Shown here: positions 25,576 through 34,803 of the stretch, one piece after another | Layout of the letters: each line of letters opens with the position of its first letter | Position numbering within the stretch: position 1 is the stretch's first letter | Translations under genes and position numbers: made by a program | Source: Halonotius roseus | GTDB taxonomy: Archaea; Halobacteriota; Halobacteria; Halobacteriales; Haloferacaceae | DNA length: 64,000 bases | Assembly (NCBI RefSeq): GCF_006861655.1 | Contig: NZ_SESI01000002.1 | Coordinates: forward strand, 62,001-126,000 | Direction: 5' to 3' | The notes under the pieces: model-generated | The model's database searches: none | The model's input: only the letters and a program-made list of their open reading frames with translations | What the model was told of the DNA's origin: nothing

Positions 25576-26529
25576 ATGACATCGGGCCTCGGCGCAACCG
25601 GTCTGCTCACCCCGCTTTTCATCGGCGACGTGCTGGGGGGGCTCGACAGCATCGGTGTTCCGGTGACACAGCTCCTGCAGATGGCCGACAGCATCGCGTT
25701 CATCATCCTTGCGGCGATCGGCCTGACCGTCATCTTCGGGATGATGGGCGTCATCAACCTCGCTCACGGCGAGTTCATCATGATGGGTGCCTACATCACG
25801 ACGCTGTCGGTCAACGTGGTCGGACTACCGCTGCCGGTCGCGATGATACTCGGCGCGCTCGGAACCGCCGCCTTCGGCGCGATCATCGAACGCACCATCG
25901 TGAGACGGCTGTACGGCCGGCTGCTTGACTCGATGATCGTCACGTTCGGCCTCGGGCTGATCCTGACACAGGGAACCCGGATCATCTTCGGCAACTCCCT
26001 GCAGTCGATCGGCACGCCGTTCGGCAACGTTCCGGGGTACACCTACTCGGCGTACCGCGTGCTGCTGCTGTTTGCCGCGATCGCCGTCCTCGGTGGGGCG
26101 TACCTCGTCTTTACCCGCACCGAGTTCGGGATCCAGGCGCGTGCGACGATTCAGGACGCCGAAACCGCCCGCACGATGGGTGTCGATACCGACCGGATGT
26201 ACACCGTCACCTTCGCCATCGGCTCAGGGCTCGCCGGGCTGACCGGCGCGCTGTACGCGCCCTCGGCGACAATCGTGCCGGGCATGGGCCAGTCGTTCCT
26301 CGTTGAGTCGTTCGTCACGGTCGTTACCGGCGGCTCGACCGTCCTGCTCGGGACGACGCTGGCCGGCGGTGTCCTGGGCACGATCGACGCGATCTTCTCG
26401 AACCTGTATGGGAACTTCATCGGGCAGATCGCGCTGCTGATCACGGCGATCATCGTGATCCGCCTCCTGCCGGATGGGCTGACCGGTCTCGCACACACGA
26501 TCCGCGATAAGCTAGGTGAACGGCAATGA
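25576..26529 (+). CDS. urtB: Urea ABC transporter permease UrtB
   Basis: A 317-residue LivH-type permease with about eight membrane helices. GMMGVINLAHGEFIMMGAY is the characteristic family motif, and TFGLGLILTQGTRIIFG follows. The start is 3 bp after the urtA stop, with a GGGGAG ribosome-binding-like stretch just before. It pairs with UrtC to form the membrane channel. Confidence 0.92.
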   Translation: MTSGLGATGLLTPLFIGDVLGGLDSIGVPVTQLLQMADSIAFIILAAIGLTVIFGMMGVINLAHGEFIMMGAYITTLSVNVVGLPLPVAMILGALGTAAFGAIIERTIVRRLYGRLLDSMIVTFGLGLILTQGTRIIFGNSLQSIGTPFGNVPGYTYSAYRVLLLFAAIAVLGGAYLVFTRTEFGIQARATIQDAETARTMGVDTDRMYTVTFAIGSGLAGLTGALYAPSATIVPGMGQSFLVESFVTVVTGGSTVLLGTTLAGGVLGTIDAIFSNLYGNFIGQIALLITAIIVIRLLPDGLTGLAHTIRDKLGERQ

Positions 26530-27710
26530 TGGACGTAACGCTGCCACCACGACTCAAACGCATCGGGAACAAACTGAACGGGCCGAACACGCTCGGGAAC
26601 TCCCGTGCCTTCTGGGCCGCCTTCGCGGTCGGGATGATCGTGATGGTCGCCTACCCGCTCGTCCGGGGCTCCTACGCGGCGGGCCAGTTCTCGCTGTTTC
26701 TCGCCTACGGCCTGCTCGCGCTGTCGCTGTCGCTCATCTGGGGGTACACCGGTATTCTGAGCTTCGGACAGGTCGCTTTCTTCGGGATCTCCGGCTACAC
26801 CTACGCGATCGTGAGCCTCAATCTCGGCGGGCCGTTGGGCCAGACGGTCGCCTTGCCTGTCGCCATCGCCGCCGCGACGCTGTCGGCGTTCGTCCTCGGC
26901 TACTTCATGTTCTACGGGGGCGTCCAAGACGTGTACGTGGCGATCCTCACGCTCGTCGTGACGCTCGTCCTCGAAACGTTCATGGCACAGACGGCAGGCT
27001 CGGAGTGGTCGATCGGCACAGTCGCACTCGGCGGGTTCAACGGCATCCCCGGGATCCGAAACTTCGCACTCGGTGTCGAGGGTGCCTCGATCTCCCTCTC
27101 GGGGTCGGGGTTCTACTGGTTCGTCTTGGGGATCCTCCTGCTCGCGTATCTCGGTGCGAGGGTGCTCGTCAACAGCAAGTACGGCTACGCGCTGGTGGCG
27201 ATCCGCGAGGATGCCGAGCGAACCGCGATGCTCGGCTACAACGTAAAGCGGGTGAAGCTCGCCGTGTTTACGCTGTCGGGCGCGCTGGCTGGCCTCGGCG
27301 GCGTTCTCTATGCGACATGGGGTAACTACATGGATCCGAGCGTGTTCTCGCTCGTGTTTGCGACGATCCCGATCGTCTGGGTCACCCTTGGCGGCCGTGA
27401 ATCGCTGCTCGGCGCGATCGTCGGCACGGTCATCATCGAGCGGCTTCGGCTGTGGTTCTCGGTTAACGCCTCGGAGTTTGCGATCGTCTTTGTTGGCGTG
27501 ATTCTGATGACCACAGTGCTTCTCGTTCCGCGAGGGATCCTCCCAGGGATCAAAGATAGCTACGTGTTCTTCAGCAAACACGGTATCCGGGATGGGCTTG
27601 AACGCGGCCGAGCGACGATCCAAACACGCATTCGGGCGTGGTTGGAGTCGCTCGGTGTTGGACAGTCCGACACAGAGACCCCACCCAGTTCGGAGGTGGT
27701 TCGTGAATGA
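26526..27710 (+). CDS. urtC: Urea ABC transporter permease UrtC
   Basis: A 394-residue LivM-type permease with nine or ten helices. Signature stretches are LIWGYTGILSFGQVAFFGISGY and the late cytoplasmic loop AIREDAERTAMLGYNVKRVKLAVF, which contacts the ATPases. It overlaps urtB by 4 bp and urtD by 4 bp. The C-terminal 40 residues are polar. Confidence 0.92.
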   Translation: MMDVTLPPRLKRIGNKLNGPNTLGNSRAFWAAFAVGMIVMVAYPLVRGSYAAGQFSLFLAYGLLALSLSLIWGYTGILSFGQVAFFGISGYTYAIVSLNLGGPLGQTVALPVAIAAATLSAFVLGYFMFYGGVQDVYVAILTLVVTLVLETFMAQTAGSEWSIGTVALGGFNGIPGIRNFALGVEGASISLSGSGFYWFVLGILLLAYLGARVLVNSKYGYALVAIREDAERTAMLGYNVKRVKLAVFTLSGALAGLGGVLYATWGNYMDPSVFSLVFATIPIVWVTLGGRESLLGAIVGTVIIERLRLWFSVNASEFAIVFVGVILMTTVLLVPRGILPGIKDSYVFFSKHGIRDGLERGRATIQTRIRAWLESLGVGQSDTETPPSSEVVRE

Positions 27711-28480
27711 GCACGCCACAGGATCCAAACGTTAGAGAACAGCCCGCGGTTGCCGCCACCGGAACCAGCCGCGAGGCCATCCTCTCGACGAAAGGACTCA
27801 CCAAGAAGTTCGGCGGCCTCACCGCCGTCGACAGCGTCGACTTCACCGTCGACAAGGGTGAGATCAGGTGTCTGATCGGCCCGAACGGGGCCGGCAAATC
27901 AACGCTGCTTGAGCTGATCACGGGACAGCTGTCGCCAACCGACGGCGACATGTACTTCGACGGGATCGATCTCAGCGATCTAGAGCCACACGAGCGCATG
28001 GACGCCGGGATCAGCGTCAAGTTCCAGTCACCACACATCTACGAGAGTCTCACGGTCGAACAGAACCTCCGGGTGCCGCTGAACCGAACTGACCGCGATA
28101 TCGATGTCGTCTTGGAGCGCACGCTCGACCGGATCGCACTGGCCGAGAAGGCCGATGAGCCGGCCAGCGATCTCTCCCATGGTGAGAAACAGCGGCTTGA
28201 GATCGGGATGGCGGTCACGCTCGATCCAACGTTTATGATACTCGACGAACCGGTCGCCGGGATGTCCGTTGACGAAACGGACGATATCGCCGAGCTGATC
28301 CGGTCGCTGCACGACGACGGGATGACGTTCCTCGTCGTCGAACACGACATGGAGTTCGTTCGCAAGATCTCCGAGCAGGTCACCGTGTTGAACCAGGGAT
28401 CGGTTCTCACACAGGGCCCGATCGAGGAGATCGAGGCCGACGAGGAGGTTCGGCGGATCTACCTGGGTGAGAACGCATGA
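27707..28480 (+). CDS. urtD: Urea ABC transporter ATPase UrtD
   Basis: A 257-residue ABC ATPase of the LivG type. Walker A GPNGAGKSTL follows KGEIRCLI; LSHGEKQRLEIGMA is the signature and MILDEPVAGMSVDET the Walker B region. The N-terminal 25 residues are an unusual, disordered-looking extension. It overlaps urtC and urtE by 4 bp each. Confidence 0.93.
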   Translation: MSTPQDPNVREQPAVAATGTSREAILSTKGLTKKFGGLTAVDSVDFTVDKGEIRCLIGPNGAGKSTLLELITGQLSPTDGDMYFDGIDLSDLEPHERMDAGISVKFQSPHIYESLTVEQNLRVPLNRTDRDIDVVLERTLDRIALAEKADEPASDLSHGEKQRLEIGMAVTLDPTFMILDEPVAGMSVDETDDIAELIRSLHDDGMTFLVVEHDMEFVRKISEQVTVLNQGSVLTQGPIEEIEADEEVRRIYLGENA

Positions 28481-29175
28481 GCCTGGAGATCTCGGATCTC
28501 AACGCCGGCTACGGCGAGACACCGATCCTCAGAGACGTGGAGTTCAGCGTCGATGACGGCGAGATCGTTGGGATCGTCGGCCGCAACGGCGTCGGCAAAA
28601 CGACGCTGCTCAAGTCGATTATGGGACTGCTTGAACCCGAAACCGGAAGCATCACGTACAACAGCGAAGAGCTGACCGGGAGCTCACCTGACGAACGCGC
28701 AAAGCGCAGTATCGGCTATGTGCCACAGGGTCGTGATGTGTTCCCTGATCTGACGGTCAAAGAGAACCTGCTGGTCGGCGAGTCGGTCGGCGGCGACGAC
28801 GAGACGCGCTACGAGCAGGTTTACGACTACTTCCCGATCCTCGAAGAGCGCGCCGATCAGGACGCCGGGACGATGTCCGGCGGCCAACAGCAGATGCTCG
28901 CCATCGCTCGCGCGCTTGTCGGCGACCCCGACCTGCTGTTGGTCGACGAGCCGTCGGAGGGTGTCCAGCCCTCGATCGTCCAATCGATCACCGAGGATCT
29001 CAAACAGATCAACGAGGAGTTCGGCACGACGATCCTCTTTGTCGAGCAGAACCTGTCGGTGATTCAGGGGCTCGCCGAGCGGTGTTATGCCATCGATCAC
29101 GGCACCATCGTCGATGAGATCACCGGCGACGCGGTCTCCGAGCGCGACCAGCTCGAAGAGTACCTCGTCGTCTAA
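28477..29175 (+). CDS. urtE: Urea ABC transporter ATPase UrtE
   Basis: A 232-residue ABC ATPase of the LivF type. Walker A GRNGVGKTTLLKS, signature TMSGGQQQMLAIARAL, Walker B LLLVDEPSEGVQPSI. The GRDVFPDLTVKENL stretch is typical of UrtE. It is the last gene of the five-gene operon and converges on nosY. Confidence 0.94.
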   Translation: MSLEISDLNAGYGETPILRDVEFSVDDGEIVGIVGRNGVGKTTLLKSIMGLLEPETGSITYNSEELTGSSPDERAKRSIGYVPQGRDVFPDLTVKENLLVGESVGGDDETRYEQVYDYFPILEERADQDAGTMSGGQQQMLAIARALVGDPDLLLVDEPSEGVQPSIVQSITEDLKQINEEFGTTILFVEQNLSVIQGLAERCYAIDHGTIVDEITGDAVSERDQLEEYLVV

Positions 29176-29193
29176 GCGGCCCTCACCACGATT

Positions 29194-30015
29194 TTATCGG
29201 AGTCGCCACCGCAGTAGCCCCGCCGCTGCCGCGAGTGGGACGAGCGTCCACAACAGCAGGCCGACCGCGCTGACCAGCGGCGACGCGTAGCCGGACTCCC
29301 CGGCCGACAGGACGCCGACAACCGTCTCAAAGACGATCCCCCGGTAGGCACTGTTCGGGATGAGGCCGAGGGCGACCTGCAATGTCGCCTCGTCGAGCAC
29401 ACCGTCGAGAACGCCAAGCAGGATCGCCGCTTCACCGCCGACAACGACGGCGAGCACCGCGGCGATCACGGCGACGATCGCCGTTCGCGTGGTTGCCACG
29501 ACCACCGATGCCAACACGACGACCGCCAGAATCGCGTTGCCGAACAGTAGCGTCACCACGAGAAATCGCCCGAAAAGGATCGGCGAGTCGACCCCGGACT
29601 GGGTCGCAAACACGCCGGTATCGGGCGCGGCGGTGACCGCAACGACGACCCCAACAGCCACGAGCGCGCCGCCGATGATGGCCGACAGCACGGCTGCGCG
29701 GCCGACATAGACGGCACCGACGTAAGCCGACGGCGAGACGGCGTAGGTATCGAGCATCGCCACCTCGCCGCGGTCGAGATCGGAGGGGATCGCCCGGTAG
29801 CCGATGGCGACGGCGACAACCGGGACGAGGATCTCCAGCGGCAACAGCAGATCGACAACAGCCGGGATGTATCCTGTCGCGGCTCCACCGCCGCCGAGGG
29901 TGAGCCCGAGCAGAACCGCACCGACCGCAAGCCCAAGCAGGTAGTAGCTCCGCGTTCGGGCTGCCGTGCGAAGCTCGCGGTCGATCAGCGTCGACATGAT
30001 CGCCAGGGGGCTCAT
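29194..30015 (-). CDS. nosY: ABC transporter permease, NosY-like
   Basis: A 273-residue protein with six membrane helices and the NosY/ABC-2 layout: a cytoplasmic N-terminus (MSTLIDRELRTAARTRSYY), VVAVAIGYRAIPSDLDRGEVAMLDTYAVSPSAYV in the first loop, and a GLIPNSAYRGIVF motif late. With NosF and NosD it forms the transporter that assists copper-sulfide (CuZ) assembly in nitrous-oxide reductase. No nosZ is in this window. It overlaps nosF by 4 bp. Confidence 0.82.
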   Translation of the reverse strand: MSPLAIMSTLIDRELRTAARTRSYYLLGLAVGAVLLGLTLGGGGAATGYIPAVVDLLLPLEILVPVVAVAIGYRAIPSDLDRGEVAMLDTYAVSPSAYVGAVYVGRAAVLSAIIGGALVAVGVVVAVTAAPDTGVFATQSGVDSPILFGRFLVVTLLFGNAILAVVVLASVVVATTRTAIVAVIAAVLAVVVGGEAAILLGVLDGVLDEATLQVALGLIPNSAYRGIVFETVVGVLSAGESGYASPLVSAVGLLLWTLVPLAAAAGLLRWRLR

Positions 30016-30851
30016 GAGTCGCCTCCCGAGTCAGCAGTCGGGTCGGACGCCGCCGCGTCTCGCTCCGCGGTGTCGTCGTCGTCACCGCGACGAGACACAC
30101 CCGCAGTCGCCGGATCGACGACAGTGGCGTACACATCCCAGAGATCAGCCGCGTCGTACCGCTCAATGAGGGCGGCGGGCGAGCCGGCCGCGGCAACACC
30201 GCCTGCGTCGAGGATGACAACGTGATCGGCGTACGTCTCGACCAGCGACAGGGTATGGGAGGCGACGACGACCGCCATCCCATCGGCGGCCCGCCCGGCG
30301 AGACTCTCGAAGACCCGCCGGGCCATGCTCGGATCGAGGCCGCTGGCGGGCTCATCACAGCAGACGACCGGCGGATCGCCAAGGACAGCCTGGGCGACCG
30401 CCAGCAGTCGGCGCATGCCGCCCGAAAGCGCGGATACCCGGCGGGTTCGGGCGTCGTAGAGATTGACCTCACGCAGCAGGCCCTCCGTGTCGACGGAGGC
30501 GTCGACCAACGACGCGTAGAACTCGACGGTTTCGCTGACGGTGAACTGCGGCCGAAACGCCGGCTCCTGTGGCAGATACCCCATCGGTCGATCCACATCT
30601 GGGCCGGTGTAGGTCACCGTGCCGGCGGTGGGGTCAACATGGCCCAACAGCGTCTTCAACAACGTTGTTTTGCCGCTCCCGTTGGGGCCGATCACGGCAG
30701 TCATCGCGCCGGCGTTGATATCGAGGTCGACACCGTCGAAAATGGGTCGGCCGCCGTATTCCTTGGTGAGTCCGGTCGTCGTCACGACCGATGTCGAGCC
30801 GTCGCTGTCGCCCGTTGCACTCCTGGATTCGGCGTCGTCAGCGTCGGTCAT
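30012..30851 (-). CDS. nosF: ABC transporter ATPase, NosF-like
   Basis: A 279-residue ATPase. Walker A is GPNGSGKTTLLKTL; the MGYLPQEPAFRPQFTVSETVEFY and RVSALSGGMRRLLAVAQAVLG motifs are NosF-like; Walker B is VVCCDEPASGLD. The ends (about 20 residues at the N-terminus and 35 at the C-terminus) are acidic and disordered. It lies between nosD and nosY in the usual D-F-Y order. Confidence 0.87.
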   Translation of the reverse strand: MTDADDAESRSATGDSDGSTSVVTTTGLTKEYGGRPIFDGVDLDINAGAMTAVIGPNGSGKTTLLKTLLGHVDPTAGTVTYTGPDVDRPMGYLPQEPAFRPQFTVSETVEFYASLVDASVDTEGLLREVNLYDARTRRVSALSGGMRRLLAVAQAVLGDPPVVCCDEPASGLDPSMARRVFESLAGRAADGMAVVVASHTLSLVETYADHVVILDAGGVAAAGSPAALIERYDAADLWDVYATVVDPATAGVSRRGDDDDTAERDAAASDPTADSGGDS

Positions 30852-30860
30852 GAGATGTTG

Positions 30861-32774
30861 TCATCGCTCAGATGGTGCCGCGGGGACGCCGGCCAGCCCG
30901 TCGGTGTGGAGGGTTGCTGTCGTCTCAACGAGGTCGGGATTCTGTGGGGTCTCGACTGGGCCGGGATCAAGGATGCTCCCGGATCGAAGCCCCGGCGAGG
31001 CACCGGTCAGCTCGCGGAGTCCCTGATACACCGGCGAGGCGGCGACCGTCCGGCGGGTCGTCGAGCGGTGTCGCTGTCCGTCGACCGGATCAGTCGGCAT
31101 GTATGCTCGGTCGGCTGTTCGGCCGCTCGGCGTCGTCAACGCTCCTTCCCAGTGGTTCCCGCGCCAGACCCGCAGCGGGCCGGCACTCGCGCCGGCGTGG
31201 CGGTCATTACTGATGAAGTCGTTGGCGGTCACCTCGCTTGTCGCCACGACCGAGCCGGTGCGCATCCCCTGTTCGTTGTGTCGGACGACGTTGTGCTCGT
31301 ACAGCGAGTTGATCGCGGTCGTCGTGATCCCGATCCGGCTGTCGGTGACGCCGTTGTGGGCGAGATAGGAGTTCGAGCCGCTGGTCGAGATCCCGGTCGA
31401 CGTGTTGTGAACGAGGTTGCCGACGATCGCGTTGCGGGTCGGATCGGTCATCACCGTGATCCCGCCGTACGACTGGCCGGCCATCCGGTTGTCGGCGACC
31501 AACACCCCCGAGGAGTACATCAGGTGGACGCCGTAGCGGTTCTCCCGGAAGGTGTTGTTGCGGATAATCGTCCCATCAGATCGATGCAGGTAGACGCCAT
31601 CTCGCCCATCGGTGACCGCCGAGTGTTGGATCACCGTCGGGGAGTACATGGCGATAACGCCCATGAAGCCGTCACGCCAGTCTTCGGGGCCGGCCACCGA
31701 GAGGTTCGTCACGACCCCGCCGGGGCTCCGCCGCAACAACACGCCGTTGGCGGGCGTGTCTGGGACGGTCACGTCGGCGACCAAGGTGTCGTTCGCGCCG
31801 GTTGCGGCGATCGCGGCATCGCCGTGGCCGTAGCCGAGCTCGATATTCGCATCCCAGCGGTCGCCGGCGACAGCGTCGGGGTTGCGGCTCTGATTGCCAA
31901 CGCCGGTGATCGTGAGCCCCTGGATCGCAACCCTGTCGGCGGTGACGCTGATGACGCTGCCCTCGCCGTCGCCGGCGATCGTCGCCCCCGGCCCGCGAAG
32001 CGTGATCGGGTGATCGATCTCGATTGGGCCGGGATACTGTCCAGGGGCGAGTGCGACCGTTGTCCCGTTTGGCGCGTCGTCGATGGCGGCTTGGAGATCA
32101 TCGTCCGGCCCGACTGTGACCGAACGCTGTCGATCAAGCAGTTCGGTTCGCTCGGCGACCCAGCTATCGGCATCGGCCCGCTGTGCCGCAACGCGGTCGC
32201 GGACGACCGCGCCGTCGTCGGTCTCGAAGGACTGCTCGCCGAGGGTCGCCCACGAGACGACCCGGCCGCCGGTTTGCTCGGCGAATGCGGTGGCCTCGTC
32301 GCGGTCGCTAAACGGGACGATCGCCGCCCCCGCAGGGGTTTGGGCACCGCTGTCGACGACGAAGACGGCGTCGCTGGCGGCTGTCCAGGCGGGAACCTGC
32401 TCGGTGTCGAGTCGGCTGTCGTCGCCGACGCTGGGGGCCGTGTTGCTGTAGTCGGTGACGTAGGTCACAAGCGGGTGGCCGTACTGCTGGCGGGTCGTTG
32501 GCTCATCGATCGCCGCCAGCGCGGTCGACAGCCCGTAGTAGCCGATGACGTACTGGTACTGGGAGTAAAACACCTGAACGCGGGGGATCGCCGCTGTGTC
32601 GTCGGCAGCGACCTCCTCGGCGGAGGCGACCCCGATCGCGCGGGTGTCCTCGAACGGCACCGGCTCCGGGGCCGCCGAGTCGACAGGGATCCCAAACAGC
32701 GCGATCGGAATCCCGACCACGAGCAGACACAGCATGAGGCCCACCGTCCATCGCCGCGGGAGCCACCAGTCCAT
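30861..32774 (-). CDS. nosD: NosD-like beta-helix protein with N-terminal NosL-like region
   Basis: A 637-residue exported protein. After an N-terminal hydrophobic segment (about 8-30), residues 50-185 resemble the NosL copper chaperone (FYSQYQYV, AAIVPFSDRDEATAFAEQTGGRVVSW in part), and residues 210-540 form a right-handed beta-helix with repeated N-x-F or GV-x-N rungs typical of NosD/PbH1 proteins. NosD acts outside the cell in nitrous-oxide reductase maturation. The NosL half lacks the usual lipoprotein Cys motif. The gene leads nosDFY. Confidence 0.82.
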   Translation of the reverse strand: MDWWLPRRWTVGLMLCLLVVGIPIALFGIPVDSAAPEPVPFEDTRAIGVASAEEVAADDTAAIPRVQVFYSQYQYVIGYYGLSTALAAIDEPTTRQQYGHPLVTYVTDYSNTAPSVGDDSRLDTEQVPAWTAASDAVFVVDSGAQTPAGAAIVPFSDRDEATAFAEQTGGRVVSWATLGEQSFETDDGAVVRDRVAAQRADADSWVAERTELLDRQRSVTVGPDDDLQAAIDDAPNGTTVALAPGQYPGPIEIDHPITLRGPGATIAGDGEGSVISVTADRVAIQGLTITGVGNQSRNPDAVAGDRWDANIELGYGHGDAAIAATGANDTLVADVTVPDTPANGVLLRRSPGGVVTNLSVAGPEDWRDGFMGVIAMYSPTVIQHSAVTDGRDGVYLHRSDGTIIRNNTFRENRYGVHLMYSSGVLVADNRMAGQSYGGITVMTDPTRNAIVGNLVHNTSTGISTSGSNSYLAHNGVTDSRIGITTTAINSLYEHNVVRHNEQGMRTGSVVATSEVTANDFISNDRHAGASAGPLRVWRGNHWEGALTTPSGRTADRAYMPTDPVDGQRHRSTTRRTVAASPVYQGLRELTGASPGLRSGSILDPGPVETPQNPDLVETTATLHTDGLAGVPAAPSER

Positions 32775-32833
32775 AGCTTCTTTCAGCGCGTCACGAACTT
32801 AGCCTGTGTGGTACGTGAGTGACTGGCCTCGAT

Positions 32834-32959
32834 TCACGAGAGGTCGTGGCCACAGGCGGGACATCTCGGGGACTGCTCTTCGTCTGTTGGTTCGACATTG
32901 AGTTGACAATGCGAACACCAGCGCAACGTTTTGTCCTGATTCGGTGTGTCGTGGGTCAT
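32834..32959 (-). CDS. Small zinc-ribbon protein (41 aa)
   Basis: Beginning MTHDTPNQDKTLRW, this 41-residue protein has CSHC and CPAC pairs about 18 residues apart, a complete two-knuckle zinc ribbon. The frame is open to 33079 but the upstream part reads as repeat-derived sequence (the 33011-33093 repeats), so I start at 32959. The role is unknown; many haloarchaeal micro-proteins of this kind exist. It lies just upstream of nosD, on the same strand, with a 59-bp gap. Confidence 0.55.
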   Translation of the reverse strand: MTHDTPNQDKTLRWCSHCQLNVEPTDEEQSPRCPACGHDLS

Positions 32960-33010
32960 GGTGGGGTAGTATACCCCGATCGATTTCAGCACCGGGGTGT
33001 GTTGGGTCGC

Positions 33011-33093
33011 TGCACACAAGAGAGGAGTTGCGTAGAAGAGAGGGGTCGCGTGCAAGAGAAAGAGAGATGTTGCGTACAAGAGAGGTTGCGTGT
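33011..33093. repeat. Short imperfect direct repeats, TGCGTRCAAGAGAGG-like
   Basis: Four or five copies of a 16-23 bp unit, TGCGTACAAGAGAGG with variants (TGCACACAAGAGAGG, TGCGTAGAAGAGAGG, GCGTGCAAGAGAAAGAGAG), between the zinc-ribbon gene and the histidine kinase. The array is purine-rich on the plus strand and contiguous, with no spacers. Confidence 0.7.
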
Positions 33094-33108
33094 CTTGTTA
33101 TCGACTGG

Positions 33109-34740
33109 TTACACGCCGTCGGTGCCAATCTCAAATCGCGCCCCGTCACGGGCACCGTCCGAGGCACTGATCGTCCACCCGTGAGCCTCGATCAGTTCAC
33201 GGGCGATCGCCAGCCCGAATCCGGTTCCGCTATCGTTGGTGGTGTACCCCTGCTCAAAAACCGCGTCATCCTCACCGTTGGGCAGTCCGGTGCCGGTATC
33301 CGCGATGTAGAACCCCCCGGAATCTAACCGACCGACGGAGACGGTGATCGGGGATTCGTTGTGCTCAACCGCATTACGGAAGACGTTCTCAAGGACGTTT
33401 TGCAGGAGTGATTTATCAGCTTCAATTGTCATTGCGTCCGGAAGGGTACAGTCAAGCGTGGCGTCGCCTGTCTGTGTGGTTTCCCAGGCGATCGCCACAA
33501 CGTCGGCCAAGACGACCGGCTCGGTGTCCGGTTCGACCGTCTCGGCGCGGGCCAGCGTCAGCAGATCGTCGATCATGGTATTCATGCGGTCAAGTGCCGA
33601 TTCGACCGTATCGAAGGCGGCTTCGTCGCCGGTCTCACGAGCCATCTCCACGTATCCGCTTGCGATCTCAAGCGGATTCCGGAGGTCATGAGAGACCATC
33701 GATGCGAACTCGTTGAGACGGTCGTTTTTCCGCTGGAGGGTCGCTTTTGTCCGTTCGAGCTCGCGTTCGCGCTCTTTTTCCTCGGTGATGTCGGTTTGAA
33801 TACCGATAACCCGATCAGGGTCGTCGCTGTCGTCGTACTCAACCACACCACGCGCTCGGATCCATCGTTGGTCGTCATCCGGCGGCTGCACCCGAAAATC
33901 AGCCTGGTACTGCTCGCCGGTCTCGATAGCACGCTCAAGCTGTTCGGACACACGTTCCAGATCTTCCGAGCGGATCCGATCGCCGTATTCGGGTCGATAC
34001 TGCTCATCTGTCTCCGAATCGGGGTCGGAGTCAGCCCCACCAGACTCCGAATCGTTCTCCGTGATGCGGCTGCCGACGCCGGCGTACGTGCCCGGGAACT
34101 CACCCGGCTCATACCCAAACAGTCGTTCACTCGTCGAATCCCAGCGGACGGTGTCGGAACCGAGATCGAGCTCCCAGATCCCCGTATCTGTTTGTGCCAA
34201 CGCGAGTTCGAACCGCGTGTTGAGGGTTTCGAGCTCCTGTTCTCGTTGCTTGCGGGTCGTGATATCACGGGCGATGCCGATGATGCCGGTGGGGGTTCCG
34301 GTATCATCGGTCAGCGCGACGCCTCTGAACTCGTGTGGGATGTGTTGGCCGTCTTTGGTTGTGATCTCGGCCTCAGTTACATCTGATCCCGTCCGGAGGA
34401 TGGTTTGGATCGCCGCGTTGATCGCCTCACGGTCGTCGCCCGTAAAGAAGTCGAGGGCGTTCATCGAGCCGATTTCTTCGTCCGTGTAGCCGGTGAGATT
34501 CGGGAGTGTGTCGTTCCACCGCTGGAAGTTACCCTCGGGGTCGACGACATAGAAGATATCAGCAAGTGCGTTGAGACTGGCTTCGGTGACCGCTCGTTCC
34601 GACGCAGCTTCCTGTTCGTACTGTTTCACGACGCTGGTAACGTCCACCTCAACCACATCTCCGCAGGAACATTCCGCCGTGACCACCGTTTCCTCAGTTT
34701 GAGTGATAGTATCGTCGGCCGGTGATATGTCGTCTGCCAT
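33109..34740 (-). CDS. Soluble sensor histidine kinase with two PAS domains
   Basis: A 543-residue kinase without membrane helices. A short N-terminus with CSCG is followed by PAS 1 (about 55-165, with IFYVVDPEGNFQRWND), PAS 2 (about 185-310), a coiled-coil, a HisKA domain with the phospho-acceptor His in SHDLRNPLEIASGYVEMA, and an HATPase_c domain with NVFRNAVEHNE, DTGTGLPNGED and GTGFGLAIARELIEAHGW. It should sense a small ligand or redox state in the cytosol. No response regulator is adjacent. The ATG at 34740 is used because the extra 14 residues upstream are not conserved-looking. Confidence 0.85.
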   Translation of the reverse strand: MADDISPADDTITQTEETVVTAECSCGDVVEVDVTSVVKQYEQEAASERAVTEASLNALADIFYVVDPEGNFQRWNDTLPNLTGYTDEEIGSMNALDFFTGDDREAINAAIQTILRTGSDVTEAEITTKDGQHIPHEFRGVALTDDTGTPTGIIGIARDITTRKQREQELETLNTRFELALAQTDTGIWELDLGSDTVRWDSTSERLFGYEPGEFPGTYAGVGSRITENDSESGGADSDPDSETDEQYRPEYGDRIRSEDLERVSEQLERAIETGEQYQADFRVQPPDDDQRWIRARGVVEYDDSDDPDRVIGIQTDITEEKERERELERTKATLQRKNDRLNEFASMVSHDLRNPLEIASGYVEMARETGDEAAFDTVESALDRMNTMIDDLLTLARAETVEPDTEPVVLADVVAIAWETTQTGDATLDCTLPDAMTIEADKSLLQNVLENVFRNAVEHNESPITVSVGRLDSGGFYIADTGTGLPNGEDDAVFEQGYTTNDSGTGFGLAIARELIEAHGWTISASDGARDGARFEIGTDGV

Positions 34741-34803
34741 GGTAGCGACTGTGCTACTACATACCCCAAGGCACTCCCGCATAGTATTTTTGTCTAGTGC
34801 AAT

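Noticed and set aside
30222-32822. 866-codon plus-strand ORF opposite nosD and nosF
   Set aside because: No domain, and the minus strand has NosD and NosF motifs throughout.
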